A stretch of DNA of 7,679 nt from UBA1774 sp045223835 (GTDB lineage Bacteria > Bacillota > Clostridia > Oscillospirales > Oscillospiraceae): assembly GCA_045223835.1 (NCBI GenBank), contig JBGUZS010000077.1:1-7679 (forward strand), written 5' to 3'. This document shows, in pieces, positions 1-5,479 of the stretch. Position 1 is the stretch's first letter. Each line of letters opens with the position of its first letter. The notes beneath the pieces are model-generated. The model saw only the letters and a program-made list of their open reading frames with translations. It had not been told where the DNA came from and made no database searches. Made by a program: the position numbers and the translations under genes.

Positions 1-268
1 GCTCCGCCCGGGCGCCGGTGCGGATCAGGGTGAGCACCAGCGCCTCCTCCCGGATATGGTAGACCAGCACCCAGCCCGGCTTTACCACGCACTCCCGATA
101 CCCGGACCATTCCCCGGCGAGGGCACGGTCCCGGGTTTCTCCGGGCAGAGGTTCCCCCGCCGCCAGGGCCAGGATCACTTCGTCCAGAGGCCGCATGTCT
201 CGGCCCGCCCGCTTGGCCTGCCGGTAATCCCGCTTGAATTGGGGCGTTGTCTTGACAACGTACTGCAT
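1..268 (-). CDS. yafQ: YafQ-family (RelE/ParE fold) toxin, 3' end outside window
   Basis: Toxin half of a type II toxin-antitoxin pair. Family members are ribosome-dependent mRNA endonucleases neutralised by DinJ. Seen: 89 codons from the ATG at 268 to the window edge; the family is about 90-95 residues, so only the last few are missing. It aligns without gaps to my recollection of E. coli YafQ over the C-terminal half: R46-D47-x-A-L-A-G, G56-Y-R-E-C60, K63-P-G-W66, V69-Y70 and R83-T-G85. The start lies 2 bp after the antitoxin stop, so the two are surely co-transcribed and translationally coupled. Odd: the positions of the E. coli catalytic residues H50, H63, D67 and H87 hold R48, V61, G65 and R87. 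It may be an inactive or altered toxin that still binds its antitoxin. Family assignment is firm; activity is doubtful. Confidence 0.85.
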   Translation of the reverse strand, partial: MQYVVKTTPQFKRDYRQAKRAGRDMRPLDEVILALAAGEPLPGETRDRALAGEWSGYRECVVKPGWVLVYHIREEALVLTLIRTGARAE

Positions 269-270
269 GC

Positions 271-546
271 TCAGTCGTTCAGATCCCGGAGCAGTTCTTT
301 CGGATCCTTATAGCCCTGGATATCGGGATCCCGGGATATGCGCAGAGCCTCCTGCATGGCCGCCGCCGTTTCCCGGGTGGGGCGGTCCCGCCGGATCTCA
401 AAGGGGATCCGGTTCTCCCGCACCGCTTGGCGGAAAAACACGGTGATGGCGGTGGTCAGGCTCATCCCCAGATCGCTGAACAGGCTCTCGGCCTGGGCCT
501 TCAGCTCCGGGTCGATGCGTACGCTGAGATTGGCTGTATTCGGCAT
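271..546 (-). CDS. dinJ: RelB/DinJ-family antitoxin
   Basis: Antitoxin of the pair, 91 residues, the usual family size. The N-terminal part (about residues 5-45) has the ribbon-helix-helix pattern of RelB/DinJ: a short beta strand N6-L-S-V-R10 and I11-D-P-E-L-K-A-Q-A, then G27-M-S-L-T-T-A-I-T-V-F-F as the second helix. This part dimerises and binds operator DNA. The acidic and basic C-terminal half, ending in K-E-L-L-R-D-L-N-D, is the expected toxin-wrapping segment. The ATG at 546 is preceded by AGGAGG at 557-562 (10 nt spacing), behind a near-ideal promoter that contains an inverted repeat, consistent with autorepression by the complex. The toxin gene follows after 2 bp. Confident family call. 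Confidence 0.9.
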   Translation of the reverse strand: MPNTANLSVRIDPELKAQAESLFSDLGMSLTTAITVFFRQAVRENRIPFEIRRDRPTRETAAAMQEALRISRDPDIQGYKDPKELLRDLND

Positions 547-570
547 TTGGTCATCTCCTCCTTTTTCTGT

Positions 571-599
571 ATTATAATTGCGTTACAATGTAATTGCAA
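571..599 (-). promoter_or_regulatory. Sigma-A type promoter of dinJ-yafQ
   Basis: Read on the minus strand, there is a -35 TTGCAA (plus-strand 594-599), a 17-nt spacer and a perfect -10 TATAAT (571-576). The -10 lies about 25 nt upstream of the antitoxin start codon, leaving room for the AGGAGG site. This is an AT-rich island in otherwise very GC-rich DNA. Confidence 0.8.
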
Positions 600-600
600 T
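577..600. promoter_or_regulatory. Inverted repeat in the dinJ promoter, probable antitoxin operator
   Basis: The core TTACA-a-TGTAA (583-593) is a perfect 5+5 inverted repeat. It is flanked by ATTGC (577-581) and GCAAT (596-600), giving a roughly 24-bp imperfect palindrome that is one base longer on one side. It fills the spacer and overlaps the -35 hexamer, where a ribbon-helix-helix antitoxin dimer would block RNA polymerase. Operator function is inferred from position and symmetry. Confidence 0.6.
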
Positions 601-670
601 ACCCAATTTTTGTTTCCGCATCAGCCGGACAATACCCCCAAACAGGCAAAGAAAGCCGGCGGAAGGGGAC

Positions 671-704
671 AAAAAATCTCCCGCGCCCGAAGGGGCACGG
701 GAGA
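671..704 (-). terminator. Intrinsic terminator after the Pro/Ala-rich membrane protein gene
   Basis: On the minus strand this forms a 12-bp stem (TCTCCCGTGCCC with GGGCGCGGGAGA, one G-T wobble) and a 4-nt loop CTTC, followed directly by TTTTTT (plus-strand A671-676). It lies 20 bp past the stop of the gene at 724-1347 and insulates the dinJ-yafQ operon from the upstream genes. Confidence 0.9.
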
Positions 705-723
705 AGACGGTTTTACCGGGGCA

Positions 724-1347
724 TCAGCCCCACTTAATAGTATAGCCGGGGAAAGCCTGTTCAAACAGGCGGGTGATCTCCTCCGTAAAGCAGAAGCGAA
801 GGACGATGGCCGCCGCCACCAGAAGCAGGATCCCGATGACCAGCAGGATCAGGTGGGCCCTGGCCAGGCTCCGCCGGGCGATCTTCCGGCAGACGCCGCA
901 GGCCCAGAGGATGCTGAGGACCAGGCCGATGACGGGGATATTCATCAGGAAAAGCTGCACCGCCATGCCGATCCCGCTCATGGGGGCATAGGGGCTCTTC
1001 CGGCCGGGACGAGGCTCCTGGGGCTCCGCCTGAGGCGCCGTTTCATAGGGGGAGGCGGCCCGGGCGGGCTGCTGGGGCGGGTAAACCGGCTGGGCCGGAT
1101 AAGGCTGCTGCGCCGGCTGCCGGGGCGGATAAGTCGGAGCGGCGGGAGGCGCATAGTCCGGGGCGGGAGCCTCCGGAACGGGTTCCTGATTCGCCGGGGG
1201 AACAACGGTCTCCGCCGGGGCGGGTTCCGCCGCGGCGTACTGAGGGGCGGGCTCCGCCGGGATCTCCCCCGTATTCACGGGATCCGCGGGAGCGGCAGCC
1301 TGCTCATCGGGGCCGGGGCCGACGGTGGGATCAAACGTATCGTTCAT
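724..1347 (-). CDS. Hypothetical Pro/Ala-rich protein with two C-terminal membrane helices
   Basis: I do not recognise a named family. The product is 207 residues. Residues 1 to about 117 are low-complexity, very rich in Pro, Ala, Glu and Gln, with Y-P-P and P-A-Q-P type runs and no Cys; they are probably disordered. Two hydrophobic helices follow, about 127-151 (L-F-L-M-N-I-P-V-I-G-L-V-L-S) and 166-185 (L-I-L-L-V-I-G-I-L-L-L-V), separated by a short basic loop (C-R-K-I-A-R-R), then a short tail ending Y-T-I-K-W-G. No signal peptide is seen, so the disordered part is probably cytoplasmic. The start at 1347 is preferred over the ATG at 1353: AAGGAGG (1354-1360) abuts the latter but is 6 nt from the former. 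It lies 60 bp after the spoIIP stop with no T-tract terminator between, so co-transcription with spoIIP is possible. Role unknown. Confidence 0.75.
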   Translation of the reverse strand: MNDTFDPTVGPGPDEQAAAPADPVNTGEIPAEPAPQYAAAEPAPAETVVPPANQEPVPEAPAPDYAPPAAPTYPPRQPAQQPYPAQPVYPPQQPARAASPYETAPQAEPQEPRPGRKSPYAPMSGIGMAVQLFLMNIPVIGLVLSILWACGVCRKIARRSLARAHLILLVIGILLLVAAAIVLRFCFTEEITRLFEQAFPGYTIKWG

Positions 1348-1353
1348 GCTCAT

Positions 1354-1360
1354 CCTCCTT
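1354..1360 (-). promoter_or_regulatory. Ribosome binding site deciding the start at 1347
   Basis: AAGGAGG on the minus strand. It directly touches an in-frame ATG at 1353 (no spacing) and stands 6 nt from the ATG at 1347, so the second ATG is the likely start and the protein has 207 rather than 209 residues. Confidence 0.7.
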
Positions 1361-1407
1361 TTCGGGAAGAATCCGTCCCCGATCCGGGGGCGGCAGCCGA
1401 AACGGCT

Positions 1408-2409
1408 TTACGAGCCCATACTAGCGTATCCCGGCGGATTTGTCAAATGCCGCCCCAAAACCGCCGCGGCGCAGGTTCCAAAGCGCCGCACCGCCTCCAG
1501 GGCCTCCCCCAGGGTGTTGGCATCCGACCCCACCTCCAGCAGCAGATAGCCGGGGTTGAGCTGCTCGTTATACCGGGCGGGAGACAGGAGCATGGGCCGG
1601 CTGAGCCCCGGCTCCCGGGCTTCCATCTCCGCCTGGAGCTCCAGGCCCAGCTTCACGTTCTCCCGCCAGTTGGGGTGATACAGGCCGCTGTCCCCGGTGG
1701 TAAGCACCAGCATCACCTGGGCGCAGGTCCCCTCCGGGAGCTTGTACACGGTCTTCTTCCCGTTCAGGGCGTCCCGGTGCAGATCGATCACCACCCGGAT
1801 CCCCGGCTGCTCCTCCAGCCACTTCTCTGCCGCCGCCCGGGACCGGGAATAGGCCCCGTTGTAGCTGGGCCAGTCGTACAGCTCCCGGTCATGGAGAACG
1901 GTGAAGCCCGCCTCTTCCAGCACCGCCGCCAGCTCGTCCCCCACCCGGATCACGTTCTGCCCCTTATCCAGGGTGCGGCCCGGATCGCTGGCCTCATACT
2001 GATCCTCTCCCTGGGGGGTGTAGGCCTCCGTGCTGTGGCTGTGCAGAATGAGCACCTGGGGGCCCGTATCCGGCAGGGTCAGGCTCCAGCCCTCCGCAAA
2101 GAGGGCGGCCAGGTCGTGGCCCGGGGTCCGGTCGTCCACCCGGGGAAGCTCTGACCGGGCGAATACCGGCGCCGCCGTCTCCGGGGGAACGGGTTCCGGC
2201 TCCGGCGGGATCGCCGCCGGGGGAGATGGCTCCGGCTCAGGTTCCGCCGTCGCCTCCGGGGCGGGCGCAGAGAACGGCTCCGGCTCCGGAGTCGCCGCGG
2301 GCTCCAGCCGGGCGGCCAGGGCGCTGAGCACCCCCAGGCCCCAAAGGCCGTAGAGCGCCAGCCCCAGGGCCAGGGCGCAGGCCGCCAGCCTCCAGAATCG
2401 GCTCCCCAT
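1408..2409 (-). CDS. spoIIP: Stage II sporulation protein P (SpoIIP)
   Basis: Peptidoglycan amidase/endopeptidase of the engulfment complex (SpoIID-SpoIIM-SpoIIP in B. subtilis), anchored in the mother-cell membrane and acting on septal and forespore wall. Seen in the 333 residues: an N-terminal membrane anchor (about 6-34), a long Pro/Glu linker (36-85), then the catalytic domain. Its signatures are I121-L-H123-S-H125-S-T-E128-A-Y, V207-I-D-L-H211-R-D-A, and R279-Y-N-E-Q-L-N-P-G-Y-L-L-L-E292-V-G-S. H123, E128 and H211 are the likely zinc ligands and E292 is conserved. The end N-T-L-G-E-A-L-E-A-V is also typical. The ATG at 2409 has AAAGGAGG 7 nt upstream. The gene stands without gpr, its neighbour in some Bacilli. 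A sporulation sigma factor (sigma-E) would be expected to drive it, but only a weak -10-like match is visible. Confidence 0.93.
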   Translation of the reverse strand: MGSRFWRLAACALALGLALYGLWGLGVLSALAARLEPAATPEPEPFSAPAPEATAEPEPEPSPPAAIPPEPEPVPPETAAPVFARSELPRVDDRTPGHDLAALFAEGWSLTLPDTGPQVLILHSHSTEAYTPQGEDQYEASDPGRTLDKGQNVIRVGDELAAVLEEAGFTVLHDRELYDWPSYNGAYSRSRAAAEKWLEEQPGIRVVIDLHRDALNGKKTVYKLPEGTCAQVMLVLTTGDSGLYHPNWRENVKLGLELQAEMEAREPGLSRPMLLSPARYNEQLNPGYLLLEVGSDANTLGEALEAVRRFGTCAAAVLGRHLTNPPGYASMGS

Positions 2410-2441
2410 GGCGATCCCTCCTTTGTCAACACTTTCCTCCT

Positions 2442-2449
2442 ATTCTATG
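2442..2449 (-). promoter_or_regulatory. Possible sigma-E-like -10 element for spoIIP
   Basis: The minus strand reads CATAGAAT, one base from the sigma-E -10 consensus CATACAAT as I recall it, about 33 nt upstream of the spoIIP start codon. No convincing sigma-E -35 is seen. A sigma-A reading (CTGACA, 15 nt, TAGAAT) is equally possible. Weak evidence. Confidence 0.25.
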
Positions 2450-2461
2450 CCTCTGCCGGTC

Positions 2462-2490
2462 TTGTCAGAACCCGGAAGAAATGGTATAAT
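2462..2490 (+). promoter_or_regulatory. Sigma-A promoter for the TSCPD-gpsA run
   Basis: TTGTCA (2462-2467), a 17-nt spacer and a perfect TATAAT (2485-2490). The start codon at 2546 lies about 49 nt past the expected transcription start. The leader contains a small hairpin (GTCCT 2514-2518 with AGGAC 2523-2527) just before the ribosome binding site; it has no T tract and is not a terminator. This promoter may serve the whole plus-strand run to 7009. Confidence 0.85.
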
Positions 2491-2545
2491 TTCATGTTAT
2501 TAAGAATTGTGCGGTCCTGAGCAGGACGGCTGATTGGAGGCTCTC

Positions 2546-2806
2546 ATGCAGTATACCTATAACACCAAGGGGACTTGCTCCCGTCAGATCATCATCGATG
2601 TGGAAGGGGAAACCGTCACCCACGTCCAGTACGTGGGCGGCTGCCCGGGGAACGTCCAGGGCGTGGCCCGGCTGGCGGAAAACCGGCCCATCGACGAGGT
2701 CATCGGTCTGGTGGACGGCATCCGCTGCGGCTTCAAGCCCACCTCCTGCCCGGACCAGCTGGCTCAGGCGCTGAAGGAGATCAAAGCCCAGCGGCAGGCG
2801 GGATGA
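2546..2806 (+). CDS. TSCPD domain-containing protein (TIGR03905-like)
   Basis: Small soluble protein of 86 residues, formed almost entirely by one TSCPD domain. This domain also occurs at the C-terminus of class II (B12-dependent) ribonucleotide reductases; the stand-alone family has no settled function. Four cysteines are seen: C11 (K-G-T-C-S), C33 (G-G-C-P-G-N), C61 (I-R-C-G) and C68 (T-S-C-P-D). The pattern suits metal binding, which is inferred. A TTG 12 nt upstream is in frame, but the ATG at 2546 with GGAGG at 2536-2540 (5 nt spacing) is the better start. The stop overlaps the gpsA start as ATGA, so translation of the two is coupled. Family call is firm; role unknown. Confidence 0.88.
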   Translation: MQYTYNTKGTCSRQIIIDVEGETVTHVQYVGGCPGNVQGVARLAENRPIDEVIGLVDGIRCGFKPTSCPDQLAQALKEIKAQRQAG

Positions 2807-3789
2807 ACGCCGTCGTCCTGGGCAGCGGCGCCTGGGGTACGGCGCTGTCCCTGCTCCTGTGCCGCGCCGGGCACCGGGTCACCCTGTGGAACCGGGATCC
2901 GGAGAAGGCCGCGAGGATGGAGCGCAAGCGGACGAATCCCCGTCTGCCCGGCGTCTCCCTGCCCCGGGGGCTGAGGGTCAGCGCGTCTCTGGACCCCCTG
3001 GCCGAAGCGGAGCTGGTCGTGATCGCCGTTCCCTCCTATGCGGTGCGGGAAACCGCCCGGCTGGTTCGCTCCGCCCTCCGTCCCGGGACCCTGCTGGTCT
3101 CCGCCGCCAAGGGGGTGGAACCGGAAACCTGCCTGCGCATGACCCAGGTGATCCGCTCGGAGCTGGGGGAGGGCTTCCCCCTTACGGCTCTCAGCGGTCC
3201 CTCCCATGCGGAGGAGGTGGCCCTGCGGATGCCCACGGGCTGCGTGGCCGCCTGCGAGGAGGAGGAAGCCGCCGCCCGGGTCCAGGAGGCCTTCACCACC
3301 GGGGATTTCCGGGTGTACACCAGCCAGGATCCCACCGGGGTGGAGCTCTGCGGCGCGGTGAAAAACGTCATCGCCCTGGGCTGCGGCGTGGCCGACGGCT
3401 TGGGCTACGGGGATAATTCCCGGGCCCTGCTCATCACCCGGGCCGTGCGGGAGGCGGGGGAACTGGTCCTCCGGGCTGGAGGCAGCGCATGGACCTGCGC
3501 CGGTCTGGCCGGGGTGGGGGACCTGATCGTCACCTGCACCTCCCGCCATTCCCGCAACCGGAAGGCCGGGCTTCTCCTGGGCCAGGGGGTGGAGGTCCGG
3601 GAGGCCCTGAACCGGGTAGGCGCGGTGGTGGAGGGCTATTTCGCCGCGGAAAGCGTCCGTACCCTTTCGGAGCGGCTGGGGGTATTCATGCCCATCTGCT
3701 CCTGCGTATACGATATGCTCTATGGGGGATTCCCGGCAGAACGCTGTCTGGAACGGCTCATGGGACGGCCCCCCAAGCATGAATTCTGA
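2803..3789 (+). CDS. gpsA: NAD(P)H-dependent glycerol-3-phosphate dehydrogenase
   Basis: Cytosolic enzyme reducing dihydroxyacetone phosphate to sn-glycerol 3-phosphate, the backbone precursor of membrane phospholipids. The product is 328 residues, normal for the family. Seen: the Rossmann glycine motif G7-S-G-A-W-G-T-A at the N-terminus; I74-A-V-P-S; S100-A-A-K103-G-V-E; S131-G-P-S-H-A-E-E; the catalytic lysine in G184-A-V-K187-N-V-I-A-L-G; A236-G-V-G-D-L-I-V-T-C-T-S; and R251-N-R-K-A-G, the glycerol-phosphate binding region. The start ATG overlaps the preceding stop by four bases and has no strong ribosome binding site of its own, so it relies on coupling to the TSCPD gene. The next gene begins 19 bp after the stop. 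No defects are visible. Confidence 0.95.
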   Translation: MNAVVLGSGAWGTALSLLLCRAGHRVTLWNRDPEKAARMERKRTNPRLPGVSLPRGLRVSASLDPLAEAELVVIAVPSYAVRETARLVRSALRPGTLLVSAAKGVEPETCLRMTQVIRSELGEGFPLTALSGPSHAEEVALRMPTGCVAACEEEEAAARVQEAFTTGDFRVYTSQDPTGVELCGAVKNVIALGCGVADGLGYGDNSRALLITRAVREAGELVLRAGGSAWTCAGLAGVGDLIVTCTSRHSRNRKAGLLLGQGVEVREALNRVGAVVEGYFAAESVRTLSERLGVFMPICSCVYDMLYGGFPAERCLERLMGRPPKHEF

Positions 3790-3808
3790 TCCCGGGGGAG
3801 GAGTAACG

Positions 3809-5419
3809 ATGAAAAACCTGATGCGCGCCCTTTGCCTGGTCCTGGTCCTTACCCTTTGTCTGGGCCTCGCCTCCCCTGCCCTGGGGGCGGGGAGCGGCAG
3901 CGCCGACCTCAAGAGTGCGGTCAACGGGGCCGCCAAATGGATTTTAGGCACAGTGTCCGATCCCGGCGCCGGGGACTATTTCTGGACCGTATTCAGCATG
4001 GCCCGGTGCGGTTATCCGGCGGAGGAGAGCTGGTACCGCAGCTATCTCGATTCTATCCGGGATGAGCTGAGCGCCAACGGCGGCGCCTTGAAATCCCGAT
4101 ACTATTCAAAGTATGCCACGGCGGTGCTGACCTTTACCGCACTGGGGCAGCAGCCCCCGGAGGAGCTGCTCCGTCCCCTCTCCAACTTTGAGAAGGTCTG
4201 CAATCAGGGGATCAACGGCCCCACCTGGGCCCTCATCGCCCTGGACAGCGGCGGGTATGACGTTCTGCCGGACCCCGCGGCGAAAACCGTTGCCGACCGG
4301 CAGATGTATGTGAACGAGATCCTCTCCCGGCAGTTGGCGGACGGAGGCTGGACCCTGTCCGGCAAGGGGGGCGACCCGGGACCTTCGGATACGGATATCA
4401 CCGCCATGGTCCTCCAGGCCCTGTCCGCCTACCAGGACCAGGCGGCGGTGCGCTCCGCGGTGGACAAGGCCCTGAGCTGCATGTCCGACCGGCAGCAGGA
4501 GGACGGGAGCATGGGCAACTATGCCGACGAGGCCTGCAGCGAAAGCCCCGCCATGATGCTCCTGGCCCTGTGCGCCCTGGGCCTGGGTCCGGAGGACGAG
4601 CGCTTCGTGAAGGAGGGGGGCGGCCTGGTGGACGCAATCCTGCGCTTCCGGCAGGCGGACGGCCGCTTCCTCCATGTTCTGGGGAGCGATACCGGCGCCC
4701 TGCTCGCCACCTCCCAAAGCCTCCTCGCCCTCACGGCGGTGCAGCGGCATAACGCGGGCCAGCCCTCCCCCTATCGGATCACCGACCCCCTGAAGCTCAG
4801 CGCCGAGACTGCCCCGGGAAGGGATCCGGCGGTGAAGGTCATGCCCGTGGTGAAGGACGGCGTCTCCTTCCCGGACGTAAAGGGAAAGGCCTGCAGCGAA
4901 GCCGTCCTGGGTCTGGCCGCCCGGGATATCCTCAACGGCTTTACGGACGGCACCTTCAAGCCCGATGATCCCATGACCCGGGCCCAGTTCGCCAAGACTG
5001 CCGTCACCGCACTGGGCATCCCCGTCAGCGGAACGGCAATTTACTCGGACGTCCCCCCCAAGGCTTGTTACAACGCCGCGGTGGCCACGGCGGTGCGGTA
5101 TAAGATCGTCAACGGCCGGGATGACGGCCGCTTCGACCCGGAGGCGAATATCGACCTGCAGGAGGCCGCGGCCATGGTCTGCCGGGCCGCCCGGCTCTGC
5201 GGGCTGGATACCGATATGGGCGCCGCCGAAGCGGACAAGCTCCTGTCCGCCTACGGGGACCGGAGCAAGGTCCAGTCCTGGGCCGCGCCGACCCTGGCCT
5301 GGTGCCTGAAAAACGGCGTGGTCTCCCGGAGCGGAAGCCTTGAGCCCAGGGCGAAGATGACCCGGGGAGAGATCGCCCAGATGTTCTGGCGGCTTCTGGA
5401 GCTGGCGGAGCTCCGATAA
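3809..5419 (+). CDS. Secreted alpha-toroid (prenyltransferase/squalene-cyclase-like) protein with three SLH domains
   Basis: Cell-surface protein of 536 residues. A signal peptide spans about 1-27 (basic start, hydrophobic core, A-L-G-A cleavage region). Residues 35-315 form an alpha/alpha-toroid domain of the terpene-cyclase/prenyltransferase superfamily. It has helical repeats and QW-like turns: Q175-L-A-D-G-G-W, Q229-Q-E-D-G-S-M and R281-Q-A-D-G-R-F, plus D194-T-D-I-T-A-M-V-L-Q-A-L. I see no DxDD-type cyclase motif, so ligand binding seems likelier than catalysis. SLH domains lie at about 354-403 (F-P-D-V, T-R-A-Q), 412-465 (Y-S-D-V) and 482-531 (T-R-G-E); these usually bind pyruvylated wall polymer. 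The toroid fold is also that of the alpha domain of intrinsic factor/transcobalamin. The mature protein has ten cysteines, many for an exported Firmicutes protein. GGGAGGAG (3796-3803) supports this start. The next gene encodes the matching beta-type modules. Confidence 0.82.
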   Translation: MKNLMRALCLVLVLTLCLGLASPALGAGSGSADLKSAVNGAAKWILGTVSDPGAGDYFWTVFSMARCGYPAEESWYRSYLDSIRDELSANGGALKSRYYSKYATAVLTFTALGQQPPEELLRPLSNFEKVCNQGINGPTWALIALDSGGYDVLPDPAAKTVADRQMYVNEILSRQLADGGWTLSGKGGDPGPSDTDITAMVLQALSAYQDQAAVRSAVDKALSCMSDRQQEDGSMGNYADEACSESPAMMLLALCALGLGPEDERFVKEGGGLVDAILRFRQADGRFLHVLGSDTGALLATSQSLLALTAVQRHNAGQPSPYRITDPLKLSAETAPGRDPAVKVMPVVKDGVSFPDVKGKACSEAVLGLAARDILNGFTDGTFKPDDPMTRAQFAKTAVTALGIPVSGTAIYSDVPPKACYNAAVATAVRYKIVNGRDDGRFDPEANIDLQEAAAMVCRAARLCGLDTDMGAAEADKLLSAYGDRSKVQSWAAPTLAWCLKNGVVSRSGSLEPRAKMTRGEIAQMFWRLLELAELR

Positions 5420-5432
5420 GCCTAGGAGGAAT

Positions 5433-5455
5433 GAATCCCGCTCCCGGGCGGGTTC
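5433..5455 (+). promoter_or_regulatory. Hairpin between the SLH and LysM protein genes
   Basis: GAAtCCCGC (5433-5441) pairs with GCGGGTTC (5448-5455) as eight base pairs with one bulged T and a 6-nt loop. There is no T tract, so it is not a terminator. It sits just upstream of the AAGGAGG (5466-5472) of the next gene and could protect or separate the two messages; that role is inferred. Confidence 0.4.
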
Positions 5456-5479
5456 AGGATAGAACAAGGAGGAAAGAGT

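Noticed and set aside
1395..1407. Small hairpin AGCCG/CGGCT just after the spoIIP stop
   Set aside because: Only five base pairs and not followed by a T run; not a convincing terminator.
427..2154. Plus-strand open frame of 575 codons opposite dinJ, the membrane protein gene and spoIIP
   Set aside because: It crosses a terminator and promoter region and shows Arg/Gly-rich antisense composition; spoIIP on the other strand is certain.
2764..3951. Minus-strand open frame of 395 codons opposite gpsA
   Set aside because: Antisense to a clear full-length gpsA; no domain pattern.
3809..5419. Active terpene cyclase
   Set aside because: Exported, SLH-anchored and without a visible DxDD catalytic motif; the toroid fold alone does not imply cyclase activity.
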